Below, in pieces: positions 8,470 to 20,050 of a stretch of DNA of 37,797 bases. Each line of letters opens with the position of its first letter. The first letter of the stretch is position 1. The position numbers and the translations under genes are program-made. Under the pieces are notes generated by a model, which was not told the DNA's origin, searched no databases, and was given only the letters and a program-made list of their open reading frames with translations. Source of the DNA: Nitrospiria bacterium (GTDB lineage: Bacteria > Nitrospirota > Nitrospiria > SBBL01 > JAADHI01). The DNA is taken from contig CALZIJ010000013.1 in the NCBI GenBank assembly GCA_945787655.1, forward strand, positions 1 to 37,797. Reading direction: 5' to 3'.

Positions 8470-10935
8470 TCACACGGCGTCCGCCTTGAACTTACGCAGC
8501 CGCAGGGCATTGGTTACGACACTGACCGACGAAAGCCCCATCGCGGCGGCCCCCAAAATCGGGGAAAGGCGGATGCCCCACAGCGGATACAGCACACCCG
8601 CCGCGACAGGAATGAGCACAATATTGTAAATAAAGGCGAAAAAGAGGTTTTGCTTGATGTTCCGGATCGTCGCACGGGAAAGCCGAATCGCCGTGGCGAT
8701 GCCGTGCAATCGCCCGCCAACAAGGGTCATGTCCGCGGCGGCGAGGGCGACATCCGTTCCCGTGCCGATAGCCATGCCGACATCGGCTCGGGCCAGCGCG
8801 GGGGCGTCGTTGATGCCGTCTCCGACCATCGCCACACGATAGCCCGCTTTTTGAAGGCGCGCGACTTCATCCGCCTTTTGGTCCGGCAGCACCTCGGCAA
8901 TGACTTCATCGATACCCACAGTCCTGGCAATCGCCTCCGCCGTCTTCTTTTGATCCCCCGTCAACAAAATCACCTTCAAACCGATATGATGCAGGGCCGC
9001 GACGACGGTTTTGGCGTCTTCCTTGAGGGTATCAGCCACAGCAATGACCCCCAAGATTTGTTGATCGACGGCAACAAACATTGGTGTTTTTCCGGCTTCC
9101 GATAAACGCTCCGCTTCTTTTTGAAGCGCACCGATCTCAATCTCCTCTTCCTGAAACCAGCGGGCCGTTCCCAAAAGCACAATTTTCCCGTCAATTTCAG
9201 CACGAATGCCTTTTCCCGGCACGGCTTCGAATTGTGTCGCATCCGTCAGTGTGATTCCCTCTTTTTTCGCGGCGCTCAAAATGGCTTCGGCCAAGGGATG
9301 CTCCGACGCTTTTTCGGCGCTCGCGGAAAAATAGAGCAGTTCTTGAGGATCTCCCGACGGCGCGATGATATCGGTGACTGCCGGTTTTCCATGCGTCAGC
9401 GTGCCGGTTTTGTCAAAAACCACGGCGTTGATTTGATGGGCGTTTTGCAGGGCCTCGCCGCTTCGGATCAAAATGCCTGTTTCCGCCCCCCGGCTGATAC
9501 CGACCATGACGGAAGTCGGGGTCGCCAAACCGAGCGCGCAGGGACAGGCAACGATCAGCACCGCCACCGCCGTGAACAGCGCATGCGTCAAGACCGGTTC
9601 AGGCCCGATGAAAAACCAGATCAAAAAAGAAACGATGGCGATCCCGATCACCACCGGGACAAACACAGAGGCGATTTGGTCCGCCAATTTGGCGATCGGC
9701 GGCTTGCTGCCCTGCGCCTCTTCGACCAAACGGATAATTTGCGAAAGGGCCATTTCCGCGCCGACCTGTTTCGCTTCAAAGACAAAACGGCCGGTTTGGT
9801 TGAGCGTGCCGCCGACGACGTGGTCGCCCACCCTCTTTTCTACCGGCAGGCTTTCACCCGTAATCATGGATTCATTCACGGCGGAATAGCCTTCCGTGAG
9901 TTCACCGTCCACCGGGATTTTTTCACCGGGACGCACCACGACAAGATCTCCAACAGCCACATCGGCCAGAGGCACTTCTTTTTCTTCGCCGTTTTCCTGA
10001 AGAATACGCGCGGACTTGGCCTGCACGCCCATGAGTTTTCGAATCGCCTCAGAGGTTTTGCGCTTCGCGCCGTGTTCCAAAAGCCGTCCGAGCAATATCA
10101 GGGCGATAATGGCGGCGGAGGTGTCAAAATAAACCGCAGGTTCGATGCCGCCCGCGGCGAGCGTGCTGGGGAATACAGTGGCGACGACGCTGTAAAAATA
10201 GGCGGCGGACGTCCCGACGGCGATCAGGGTATTCATGTCCGAGGTCCGATGCCGCGCCGCGCCCCACGCGCCCCGGTAAAACTGCCAGCCCGCCCAAAAC
10301 TGCACCGGCGTCGCCAAGGCCCATTGCAGGAGGTTCATCGTGCTGTGCGTGAACCCCAAAGCACCGCTCAGGGGCATCAATGCAAAAATAGCCAGGGTCA
10401 ACACGGCGGCGGCAATCATTTTGCGTTTCAAAGCGGCCTCGCCCTGGGCCTCCCGGTCCGGGGCGGAAACCGGGGGCGGCGTGATTTCAGCCTGATAACC
10501 GGCTTTTTCAATCACGGCTTTGATTTTATGAAGATCAGCCACCGTCGGGAGAAAGGACACTGTCGCCTTTTCTGTGGCGAGATTGACGGAGGCCGAAAGC
10601 AAACCCGGTGATTTCATCAGCGCACGCTCGACCCGGCCAACACAGGCCGCGCAGGACATGCCGCCGATTTTGATCGCCGCAGAGGCTGAAGGGACTTGAT
10701 AGCCAATGGCTTCAACGCCATCAACCAATGCTTTTAAAGATCCGCTTTGATCCATTTGAATAGCGGCTTTTTCCGTCGCCAGATTGACGGCGGCGGAGTA
10801 TACGCCTGCCTGTTTTTTAAGGGTCCGCTCAACCCGCGCAACGCAACTGGCACAAGTCATTCCGGAAATCGGCAGATCGATACGCTTGAGCTTGTCTGCG
10901 GTTTTGTTCGGTATAGTATTCGGGTTTTTCATCAC
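8470..10935 (-). CDS. copA: Copper-translocating P-type ATPase with two N-terminal heavy-metal domains
   Basis: GMTCASC and GMSCAAC HMA motifs; membrane [30 protein letters not shown]. Confidence 0.95.
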   Translation of the reverse strand: MMKNPNTIPNKTADKLKRIDLPISGMTCASCVARVERTLKKQAGVYSAAVNLATEKAAIQMDQSGSLKALVDGVEAIGYQVPSASAAIKIGGMSCAACVGRVERALMKSPGLLSASVNLATEKATVSFLPTVADLHKIKAVIEKAGYQAEITPPPVSAPDREAQGEAALKRKMIAAAVLTLAIFALMPLSGALGFTHSTMNLLQWALATPVQFWAGWQFYRGAWGAARHRTSDMNTLIAVGTSAAYFYSVVATVFPSTLAAGGIEPAVYFDTSAAIIALILLGRLLEHGAKRKTSEAIRKLMGVQAKSARILQENGEEKEVPLADVAVGDLVVVRPGEKIPVDGELTEGYSAVNESMITGESLPVEKRVGDHVVGGTLNQTGRFVFEAKQVGAEMALSQIIRLVEEAQGSKPPIAKLADQIASVFVPVVIGIAIVSFLIWFFIGPEPVLTHALFTAVAVLIVACPCALGLATPTSVMVGISRGAETGILIRSGEALQNAHQINAVVFDKTGTLTHGKPAVTDIIAPSGDPQELLYFSASAEKASEHPLAEAILSAAKKEGITLTDATQFEAVPGKGIRAEIDGKIVLLGTARWFQEEEIEIGALQKEAERLSEAGKTPMFVAVDQQILGVIAVADTLKEDAKTVVAALHHIGLKVILLTGDQKKTAEAIARTVGIDEVIAEVLPDQKADEVARLQKAGYRVAMVGDGINDAPALARADVGMAIGTGTDVALAAADMTLVGGRLHGIATAIRLSRATIRNIKQNLFFAFIYNIVLIPVAAGVLYPLWGIRLSPILGAAAMGLSSVSVVTNALRLRKFKADAV

Positions 10936-11670
10936 TTATGCATCATACCATCTTGCAAGACGCGCGGGGGAAACCTTTAGGAAATAGAGTCCAAGCAACA
11001 TCATATTCCGCAGACTCGTATAATAGTACCCTTGTTTTTCCCAACGCCGCGCTGAGGTGACCACAGGTGTTTTTAATAATATGATCTTTCCCGTTTTTTT
11101 GAGCCGTTGTATAAATTCCACGTCTTCCATCAAGGGCATTGGCCGGTATCCGCCCATTTTTTGAAAGACTTTCTGGCGCACAAAAAATGCCTGATCGCCA
11201 TAAGGGAGTTTCAAAACAACGGATCTAAAATTGGCCATCTTGCTGACCCAGGCCAGGAAAAAATGAGGGGAATCTATTTGGAGGTAAAACGCGCCGCCCT
11301 GAATCTCTTCTTTTTTCATCGATTCGAGGATCAGATCGATGCCGCCGCCGGGAAGACCCGTATCTGCGTGCAGGAAAAGTAAAATGTCTCCCTCAGCGGC
11401 GTGTTCCCCGGCATTCATTTGCTTTCCCCGCCCTCGGGATGAAAACACCACTTTGCGTTTAGTGTGTTTTGACTGCTCTGCCAACCACCCTTCAAGCCTG
11501 TCTTTTGTGTTATCTTCGCTGTCACCATCCACGAATACCACTTCATCTGCCTTTATCGACTCAAGACGTTCAAACAATATCGGCAGCCGCTCTGCCTCAT
11601 TGCACACCGGAATGATAATCGATATTTTCGGGGCTTCTTTTTTCAAATCAACCCAAGCCTTTTCTCTCAT
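10936..11670 (-). CDS. Family 2 glycosyltransferase (TIGR04283-like)
   Basis: ISIIIPVCNEAERL, VDGDSEDNT, SSRGRGKQMNAGEHAAEGDILLFLHADTGLP, PYGDQAFFVR. Confidence 0.85.
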   Translation of the reverse strand: MREKAWVDLKKEAPKISIIIPVCNEAERLPILFERLESIKADEVVFVDGDSEDNTKDRLEGWLAEQSKHTKRKVVFSSRGRGKQMNAGEHAAEGDILLFLHADTGLPGGGIDLILESMKKEEIQGGAFYLQIDSPHFFLAWVSKMANFRSVVLKLPYGDQAFFVRQKVFQKMGGYRPMPLMEDVEFIQRLKKTGKIILLKTPVVTSARRWEKQGYYYTSLRNMMLLGLYFLKVSPARLARWYDA

Positions 11671-11780
11671 CCATTGATAGTAGTCTTCCAGATATCCGAA
11701 ACAAAAACCAGCAACCCTTTTTTTGCGGATTCGGAATTCAGGATTGTTATCGACATTCTTCGATTCCTTTGTTTATTTTA

Positions 11781-11810
11781 TTGAAAGACAAGAAAAAACC
11801 TGATTATAAT
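11781..11810 (+). promoter_or_regulatory. Candidate sigma70 promoter upstream of the RDD-mre cluster
   Basis: TTGAAA - 18 nt - TATAAT. Confidence 0.5.
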
Positions 11811-11837
11811 ATCTAGCAATTTTATCTGTAAAGGTAC

Positions 11838-11857
11838 CCTCAAAATATATATTGAGG
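11838..11857. promoter_or_regulatory. Palindrome between candidate promoter and first gene of the cluster
   Basis: CCTCAA-AATATATA-TTGAGG inverted repeat. Confidence 0.4.
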
Positions 11858-11876
11858 CACCCATAGAAAGGTTTTT

Positions 11877-12338
11877 GTGTTGGCCCTTCAGGGAGATGAG
11901 ATCGAGATCCCTTTTGTCTCGCCCAAAGCAAACATACTCAATCGTTTTATAGCGAAATTTCTGGACTTGCTCATTGTTTCTGCTATCGGACAATTACCGC
12001 TTAAAATCAGCTTTATTGCTGCGCTTTCCTATATTTTACTTTCTGACGGGTTTGCTGGCGGCCGGAGTGTGGGGAAACAGGTCATCGGACTACAGGTCGT
12101 CTCGTCTGAAACCGGAAACGGGATTTCTTTTAAAGAATCGATCATTCGGAACATCACCCCGGCGCTGGCTTTTATGTGTACTCGAATTCCTTATGTAGGT
12201 TGGCTCTTGGGCATGTCGGTTTTGGTATTCGAATCACTTTTGTTAATAGGGAACCCCAAGGGACGCCGTGTGGGGGATGAACTCGCCAAAACGCAAATAC
12301 TCGATTATACTGTTTTTGAGACCTTTAATAAGGAATAA
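11877..12338 (+). CDS. RDD family membrane protein (GTG start)
   Basis: NRFIAKFLDLLIV, GGRSVGKQVIGLQVV, GRRVGDELAKTQIL; RBS agaaagg. Confidence 0.75.
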   Translation: MLALQGDEIEIPFVSPKANILNRFIAKFLDLLIVSAIGQLPLKISFIAALSYILLSDGFAGGRSVGKQVIGLQVVSSETGNGISFKESIIRNITPALAFMCTRIPYVGWLLGMSVLVFESLLLIGNPKGRRVGDELAKTQILDYTVFETFNKE

Positions 12339-13403
<1,065 letters not shown>

Positions 13404-13496
13404 ACAAAGGCAGCATCAGGTCTATAAAAATTACAGTGGTGAACTTACCTTCTATTTTTCAACCTGGAACAGCTCATCGGCATTAGGATTTTTACG

Positions 13497-14351
13497 ATGA
13501 TCTACCTTTCCAGTACTATTAAGAAATTACTTTACGGAATCATTACGTTTATTCTACTGGTCTTCCTTTTTTCGAAAGATGAGAAAAAAACACCGGCCAA
13601 ACTGCTCACCCTCCCCGTCGGTACCGCAGTCTACTATATGCAAATCGCCTCAAACGGTTTATTCTCCGGGATCGAGCATGTATGGGACCGGTACGTCAAT
13701 TTAATCCATGTTCAGGAAGAAAACACACTGCTTCGCGGACAGGTCGAAAGATTAAAACTTGAAAACAACACCTTGAGGGAAAAAGGATTTTTGGCGGACC
13801 GGCTCAAGATTATGCTGGACTATATCGAACATTCCGATGTCGATATGATTCCCGCCACGGTGATCGGACGAAAACCTTCTCAATGGTACGACACCATTAC
13901 AATCAATAAGGGCAGCTCCGACGGAATACAAATAGACATGGGTGTGCTTTCCCCACAAGGGATCGTGGGGAAAGTCATTCATACCGGTCCGCATTTTGCC
14001 CAGGTGTTGCTTGTCTCCGACCGAAACAGCGCCATCGGGGCCCTTGTTCAACGAACACGGGATGAGGGCATTGTTCAGGGCGTCGATGACAGCACCGTTC
14101 AGCTTAAATATCTGCCTCATGATGCAACCGTTTCAGTGGGAGATTTGTTGATCACTTCAGGCATGGAAGGCAGTTTTGCCAAAGGCCTTCCTGTTGGACA
14201 AGTTGAGGAGATTGAACGGAATAAAGGGGAGATGTTTCTTAAAATACGCGCACGAATCGGAAGTGATTTACTCAATATCGAAGAAGTACTCGTGATACGA
14301 TCGATTCAAAATGAACCCCGGAACCTGATTAAAAAGGAACCCCTGAAATAA
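13497..14351 (+). CDS. mreC: Rod shape-determining protein MreC
   Basis: N-terminal TM, coiled coil (ENTLLRGQVERLKLENNTLRE), ATVIGRKPSQWYDTITINKGSSDGI, DRNSAIGALVQRTRDEGIVQG. Confidence 0.93.
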   Translation: MIYLSSTIKKLLYGIITFILLVFLFSKDEKKTPAKLLTLPVGTAVYYMQIASNGLFSGIEHVWDRYVNLIHVQEENTLLRGQVERLKLENNTLREKGFLADRLKIMLDYIEHSDVDMIPATVIGRKPSQWYDTITINKGSSDGIQIDMGVLSPQGIVGKVIHTGPHFAQVLLVSDRNSAIGALVQRTRDEGIVQGVDDSTVQLKYLPHDATVSVGDLLITSGMEGSFAKGLPVGQVEEIERNKGEMFLKIRARIGSDLLNIEEVLVIRSIQNEPRNLIKKEPLK

Positions 14352-14366
14352 CAGGATAGGATACAC

Positions 14367-14903
14367 TTGAACTGGTTTACCAAAATACTCGCTGCACTGT
14401 TCATTATTCCATTGCAAACCGTTTTTTTGGAAAAAATACAAATCGGAGGTGTTAAACCTGATATGGCCCTGGTTTTTATATTTGTCCAGGGTTGGGTCTG
14501 GGGAAAAAGAAGCGGCATGGGCTGGGGCTTCGCGCTGGGCGGCATCATAGATCTTTCTACAACGGGCACTATCGGCATGACATTTTTAATCAAGGGAGTT
14601 TGCGGATTACTGGGCGGCATCATGGGAAAATCTTTTCTGCATCTGTCATTACAGGGATATGTGGTCTTATTTCTTTTTGTGTCCTTGTTCCATGATCTCT
14701 CAGGCACCCTGCTAATACACGGACTCGAAGGCCAGCCCCTGTTTTCTCTGTTTACGATAGAAGTACTGATTCGGGCCATTTACAATACGGTGTTCGCCAT
14801 TATCGCAATTTTGTTTGTTTGGGAAAAATTCGACCAGAAAGGAAAGTTTGAATATGGGGGCGCGATTCTTTCCCCAGGAAGAAGAACGGGAACTCGAAGG
14901 TAA
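14367..14903 (+). CDS. mreD: Rod shape-determining protein MreD (TTG start)
   Basis: Multi-TM protein between mreC and mrdA; GGVKPDMALVFIFVQGWVWGKRSGMGWGFALGGIIDL. Confidence 0.85.
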   Translation: MNWFTKILAALFIIPLQTVFLEKIQIGGVKPDMALVFIFVQGWVWGKRSGMGWGFALGGIIDLSTTGTIGMTFLIKGVCGLLGGIMGKSFLHLSLQGYVVLFLFVSLFHDLSGTLLIHGLEGQPLFSLFTIEVLIRAIYNTVFAIIAILFVWEKFDQKGKFEYGGAILSPGRRTGTRR

Positions 14904-16746
14904 AATTTATTGGTTTTTAATCCTTCTTTTGGCCGGATTAATGCTTTTATTGCTTCGCGCATGGCACCTTCAGGTCACCAAAGGGGAGCACTACCTGGCG
15001 CTTTCCGAGAACAATCGCTTGCGGGTTGTGGAAACACCGCCACCCAGAGGCCGTATTTTTGATCGTCATGGCACCCTGCTGGTCAATAACATCCCCAGTT
15101 TCAATCTTTACGTGGTGTTGGGAGACATCAAAGAACGAGCGACGGTGCTTCGCCGCATATCCCATATCATTAAAGTCCCCGCCGAAGAAATTAATCACCG
15201 CATTCAAAAGAGAAAAAATAGTGACCCTTACTCCCCCATAAAAATAGAAGAAGACCTCACCATGCGTGAAGTGGCCATTATCGAGGGTCACGGACTCGAA
15301 TTACCCGGAGTCAAAATCGAAGCGGAATATAAAAGACACGCGGTCTATGGCCCGATGGCCGCACATTTACTGGGTTATGTTGGAGAAATTACACATGATC
15401 AACTCAAGTCTGAAAAATATGAAGGGATAAAATCCGGCACGATTATTGGGCAATATGGTGTGGAACAATCCCTGAACACGGTTTTAATGGGCATTCCTGG
15501 CGAAAAAAAAATCGAGGTCGATGCATTGGGGCATGAGCAACAAGTGGTTCAAGAAACCTTGCCCCTTCGCGGAGACGACATTTTTTTAACCCTGGATCAT
15601 AAAGCACAACAGGCCGCAGAAAAAGCTTTGGCTGACCGTCCCGGAGCGATTGTTGCCCTTGATCCACGAAACGGCGATTTACTCGCCATGGTCAGTCATC
15701 CTTCATTTAACCCTAACGAAATATCAGGAGGCATCTCAACCAAAACCTGGCAAGCCTTGATCAAAGACAAAAAGCGGCCCTTGACCAATCGAACCATTCA
15801 CGGGAAATATCCACCGGGTTCCGTCTTTAAAATCATACTCAGTGCCGCACTGCTGGATACAAAAACCGTCACGGCGCGCGACCAAATCGAGTGTAAAGGC
15901 TCTACCCATTTAGGAGACAGGGAGTTTAAGGACTGGAAAAAAACCGGACACGGCAAAGTCGATATACATCGGGCAATGGTGGAATCCTGTGACGTTTATT
16001 ATTATGAAAAAGGCTTGGAACTGGGTGTGGACAACATTGCCAAATATTCACGTATTTTTGGGCTGGGAGAACCAACCGGCATTGACCTCGCTTATGAAAA
16101 AAAAGGGTTGATCCCCACAAAAAAATGGAAAAAGAAACACTTAAAGGAACCCTGGTATCCCGGTGAAACGCTTTCGGTTTCCATCGGCCAGGGTTTTGTC
16201 AGCACCACTCCCATGCAATTGGCCACGATGATTTCCGCAGTAGCTGGAGAGGGGATATGGTATAAACCCCGCTTACTTATAAAAACACGCGAAAACCTGA
16301 CGGGTAAATATAACGAGGCGGAATTTACACAAGGAAGAAAAATTCCGATTTCTACCGAAACCCTGGCCATCATTAAGAAATCACTGGCCGGAGTCGTCGC
16401 AGAAACCAAAGGCACTGCAAATAAATCAAAATCCGACCTGGTTTCGATTGCCGGAAAAACCGGGACGGCACAAGTCGTTGGCCGTGAAACAATGGAATTT
16501 GACGATGTGACTGAAGCTTTTGCGGATCATGCCTGGTTTGCAGCCTTTGCGCCGGTTGAAAACCCCAGAATCGCTGTTATTGTGCTCGTCGAAAACGGCG
16601 GACATGGCGGCGCCACCGCAGCGCCACTGGCTCGAAATATTATTGAAGCCTATCTGGAACCCCGTCAAGTCGAATCCCAGCCGATTGAAAATGCGGGTTT
16701 CCCCCTTGTTCCCCCAGCTTCGCCCCGGGAGCCGCATCATGGCTAG
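14854..16746 (+). CDS. mrdA: Penicillin-binding protein 2 (elongasome transpeptidase)
   Basis: RGRIFDRHG, YPPGSVFKI (SxxK), SCD (SxN-like), GKTGTAQ (KTG); ATG 14854 preceded by gaaaggaaag and overlapping mreD. Confidence 0.95.
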   Translation: MGARFFPQEEERELEGKIYWFLILLLAGLMLLLLRAWHLQVTKGEHYLALSENNRLRVVETPPPRGRIFDRHGTLLVNNIPSFNLYVVLGDIKERATVLRRISHIIKVPAEEINHRIQKRKNSDPYSPIKIEEDLTMREVAIIEGHGLELPGVKIEAEYKRHAVYGPMAAHLLGYVGEITHDQLKSEKYEGIKSGTIIGQYGVEQSLNTVLMGIPGEKKIEVDALGHEQQVVQETLPLRGDDIFLTLDHKAQQAAEKALADRPGAIVALDPRNGDLLAMVSHPSFNPNEISGGISTKTWQALIKDKKRPLTNRTIHGKYPPGSVFKIILSAALLDTKTVTARDQIECKGSTHLGDREFKDWKKTGHGKVDIHRAMVESCDVYYYEKGLELGVDNIAKYSRIFGLGEPTGIDLAYEKKGLIPTKKWKKKHLKEPWYPGETLSVSIGQGFVSTTPMQLATMISAVAGEGIWYKPRLLIKTRENLTGKYNEAEFTQGRKIPISTETLAIIKKSLAGVVAETKGTANKSKSDLVSIAGKTGTAQVVGRETMEFDDVTEAFADHAWFAAFAPVENPRIAVIVLVENGGHGGATAAPLARNIIEAYLEPRQVESQPIENAGFPLVPPASPREPHHG

Positions 16747-17851
16747 ATCCCGTATGTTAACCGGAATAGACTTTCTCTTTTTTGTCATCGTCTTTTTCAT
16801 TCTTGCATTTGGCGTGCTTTCTATCTACAGTGTCACCGGGGGAATTTCAATTAGAAGTGAGACCCCTTTTTATTTAAAACAAATTAGCTGGATTATCATC
16901 GGATGGGTCGTTTTCCTCGTCATGGCATGGATAGATTATAGAGAAATGGCGCGCTTTGCCTTTCCAATATATGGGTTTACACTCATCCTTTTAGCCCTGG
17001 TGCCGCTCATCGGACGAACCGGAATGGGGGCGCGCCGATGGCTTGCAATCGGCTCCTTTTCGTTTCAACCGTCAGAACTGGTCAAAATCGGTTTGCTGCT
17101 GGCTCTGGCCAAACATTTTTCTGACGATTACCCGAAAGGCGGGCTAGACCTCAAGCGTCTCTTAATTTCGGGGTTATTCCTGGCAGTCCCGTTCGCCTTT
17201 ATTCTGAAACAGCCCGACCTTGGAACCGCACTGTCCGTTTCAACCATTTTTTTAAGCATGATTTTTATTCTGGGATTAAAATCAAAATTTCTGATCTACT
17301 TTTCACTCATTTCTGCCATGCTCTCACCCTTTATTGGACACTTTGTTTGGAATAACCTGAAGGATTATCAAAAAAAACGGCTATTTACCTTTATAAATCC
17401 CACGGAAGATCCAACCGGCACCGGCTATCAAATCATCCAATCCAAAATTGCAATCGGGTCTGGCGGATTCTTTGGAAAAGGACTTTTTGGCGGTACACAA
17501 AGTCAACTCAAATTTTTGCCCGAACGGCATACCGATTTTATTTTTTCAGTTTTTGCCGAGCAATGGGGTTTTGCCGGGGTGTTGGTTCTTTTCATTTTAT
17601 TTGGTCTTGTGATTTTATGGGGAATCGATGTCGCCGTAAAAGCAAAAGACACCCTCGGCTCGCTGATTGCCATCGGAATCATTGGACTCATCTTTTTTTA
17701 TTTTTTCATCAATGTCGGCATGACACTCGGTGTGATGCCTGTCGTCGGCGTACCGCTTCCACTCGTCAGTTATGGCGGAAGCGCAATGGTGACAACACTT
17801 GGAATGCTTGGACTCCTGCTCAATATAAAGGTACGGAGATTAATACGATAA
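16739..17851 (+). CDS. rodA: Rod shape-determining protein RodA (SEDS glycosyltransferase)
   Basis: SEDS motifs GARRWLAIGSFSFQPSELVKI, KQPDLGTAL, LPERHTDFIFSVFAEQWGF, GVPLPLVSYGGSAM. Confidence 0.95.
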   Translation: MARSRMLTGIDFLFFVIVFFILAFGVLSIYSVTGGISIRSETPFYLKQISWIIIGWVVFLVMAWIDYREMARFAFPIYGFTLILLALVPLIGRTGMGARRWLAIGSFSFQPSELVKIGLLLALAKHFSDDYPKGGLDLKRLLISGLFLAVPFAFILKQPDLGTALSVSTIFLSMIFILGLKSKFLIYFSLISAMLSPFIGHFVWNNLKDYQKKRLFTFINPTEDPTGTGYQIIQSKIAIGSGGFFGKGLFGGTQSQLKFLPERHTDFIFSVFAEQWGFAGVLVLFILFGLVILWGIDVAVKAKDTLGSLIAIGIIGLIFFYFFINVGMTLGVMPVVGVPLPLVSYGGSAMVTTLGMLGLLLNIKVRRLIR

Positions 17852-18146
17852 AAACCATATGCCTCAGATCATAAATCCACAACCCCGGATCACTGAAACG
17901 GTCACCTCTATGCTTTCTATTGTGCCAAAATCGGTATGATACATAGAATGATAACCGCATCACTTCCGCAGGGTTTGGCATTTATTAGATCCGGGCCAAA
18001 AAAGGGATCGCACATTTGGTCAACACAATACAAGCTTGCTCAAATACACTTCAAAGGTACCCCATTGAAGCCATGAAAAAATCATTAGCATAGAGAGCAA
18101 TAACACTGTTATTCAGACCGAATGGCCCTCCCGGAAAGAGAACGCC

Positions 18147-19907
18147 ATGTCTACAGAAATTGTCATCAATGTAACGCAGGAAGAATCCCGCGTCGCCCTC
18201 ATTGAAAACAAGATTGTCACAGAACTCTATTTTGACCGAAAAAAAGAACGCGGGATCGTCGGCAACGTCTACAAAGGAAAAGTTGTTAAGGTTTTACCTG
18301 GAATGCAGGCTGCTTTTGTCGATATCGGCATGGAAAAAGCCGCTTTCCTTTATGTCGCCGATATTATGACTCCAAAGGAAAAACGGCAAAAAAAAGAAAC
18401 CGCGCGAAACAACAAACAAAGCGATGTATCTTCCAAAAAAGACACCACAAACGACACAGCAACACATACAACAGTCTCCATTGGAACCGAAATGCCCGCC
18501 GCGCCACAAACCACCGAATCCCTGGACATCGATCATAATGAGGAAGAAAAGGCGCTTTCTCTAAAACCCGATTCGGAAGAGGGCCTTGAAACAGAAATTG
18601 ATCTCGATGATGATAAATCAGAGGAAGATGAAGAAGAGCTTGATCTGGAGGAAAGCACCGACGAGGATCCCGTCACGGTCATCAGACGACCCAAAAAAAG
18701 ATCCTCGCGCGCGATTGAAGATCTGATCAAGGAAGGGCAAGAAATTGTCGTTCAGGTGTCAAAAGAACCCATCGGAACCAAAGGCCCCCGCGTGACAACC
18801 TATGTATCGCTTCCGGGCCGATACCTTGTTTATATGCCCATGGTCAATCAGGTTGGCGTTTCCAGAAGAATCGGAAAAGATGGAGATCGGCAACGGCTTA
18901 AAGATATGATCCACCGGCTCCGTAAAAAAGGGGCCGGATACATTGTTCGTACCGTCAGCGACGGAACCACTGAGGAGGAATTTAAACAAGACGTCGATTT
19001 TCTTGAAGTGGTCTGGCAAAACATCCACAAAAAAGCAGAGAAAACCCCCGCACCGGCCCTTCTTCATAACGATTTGGACCTTGTTTTTAGAACGGTTAGA
19101 GACCTGTTTACCATCGAAGTCGACAAACTGATTATTGATTCTAAAAAAGAATATGACGGCATCATCGATTTTGTCGGCACCTATCTTCCTTCGTTTCTCT
19201 CCCGTGTCAGCTTATGGGACAAAAATGAACCTATCTTTGACGCGTATGGCGTCGAGGTCGAGATTTCGAAAGCACGAAATCGAAGGGTCTGGCTGAAATC
19301 AGGAGGATATATTGTCATTGACCATGCAGAAGCCTGCACGGTGATTGACGTCAACACCGGACGGTTTGTTGGAAAACGAGATCTGGAAGAAACGATCTTT
19401 AAAACCAACCTTGAGGCCGTTCGGGAAATTCCCTATCAAATGCGGCTTAGAAATATCGGAGGGATCATCATTATTGACTTGATCGATATGGAAAAGGAAC
19501 GCAATCGGGAAAAGGTGATGAAAGTGCTTCATGAATCCGTTATCGGAGACAAAGCCAGGATTAATATCCTTAAGATTTCAGAACTCGGACTCGTTCAAAT
19601 TTCTCGTGAAAGAACACGTGAAGATATTCTGAGCATTCTTTGTGAGCCTTGTCCCTATTGCGACGGCCGGGGCCTGGTCAAATCTCCCACCACGGTAAGC
19701 CATGAACTCTTCCGGGAAATTCGTCTAATTGGACCCTCTCCCCGCGAGAAAAAGATTATTATTGGTGTGCATCCGACGGTTGCGTCTCACCTGTATGATG
19801 AAGCCAGGGATACCGTGGAAAGCCTTGAGAAACAATACAAGAAAAAGATTATCATCAAGGCCGACTCAAATCTGCACATCGAACAATATGACATCGTAAC
19901 GCTTTAG
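18147..19907 (+). CDS. rng: Ribonuclease E/G family endoribonuclease
   Basis: VGNVYKGKVVKVLPGMQAAFVDIGMEKAAFLYV, IDVNTGRFVGKR, GGIIIIDLIDM, Zn-link CEPCPYCDGRG; acidic low-complexity insert in the S1 domain. Confidence 0.93.
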   Translation: MSTEIVINVTQEESRVALIENKIVTELYFDRKKERGIVGNVYKGKVVKVLPGMQAAFVDIGMEKAAFLYVADIMTPKEKRQKKETARNNKQSDVSSKKDTTNDTATHTTVSIGTEMPAAPQTTESLDIDHNEEEKALSLKPDSEEGLETEIDLDDDKSEEDEEELDLEESTDEDPVTVIRRPKKRSSRAIEDLIKEGQEIVVQVSKEPIGTKGPRVTTYVSLPGRYLVYMPMVNQVGVSRRIGKDGDRQRLKDMIHRLRKKGAGYIVRTVSDGTTEEEFKQDVDFLEVVWQNIHKKAEKTPAPALLHNDLDLVFRTVRDLFTIEVDKLIIDSKKEYDGIIDFVGTYLPSFLSRVSLWDKNEPIFDAYGVEVEISKARNRRVWLKSGGYIVIDHAEACTVIDVNTGRFVGKRDLEETIFKTNLEAVREIPYQMRLRNIGGIIIIDLIDMEKERNREKVMKVLHESVIGDKARINILKISELGLVQISRERTREDILSILCEPCPYCDGRGLVKSPTTVSHELFREIRLIGPSPREKKIIIGVHPTVASHLYDEARDTVESLEKQYKKKIIIKADSNLHIEQYDIVTL

Positions 19908-20050
19908 CAGATTATCAGGGAACCAGAAGATTTGGGCGAAAATACCGTACAGACTTAAGCACAGGCTTTTCTAAAAAATTCATATCAGGATATCCTAGAC
20001 CCTGAACAGGAAAGGTTGTGATGGGTTTAGTTTGTAAAAAACCGCCGCGC

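Noticed and set aside
9121-10611. 496-aa plus-strand ORF
   Set aside because: Fully antisense to copA in GC-rich sequence; Arg/His/Gly-rich with no recognisable domain, a shadow ORF.
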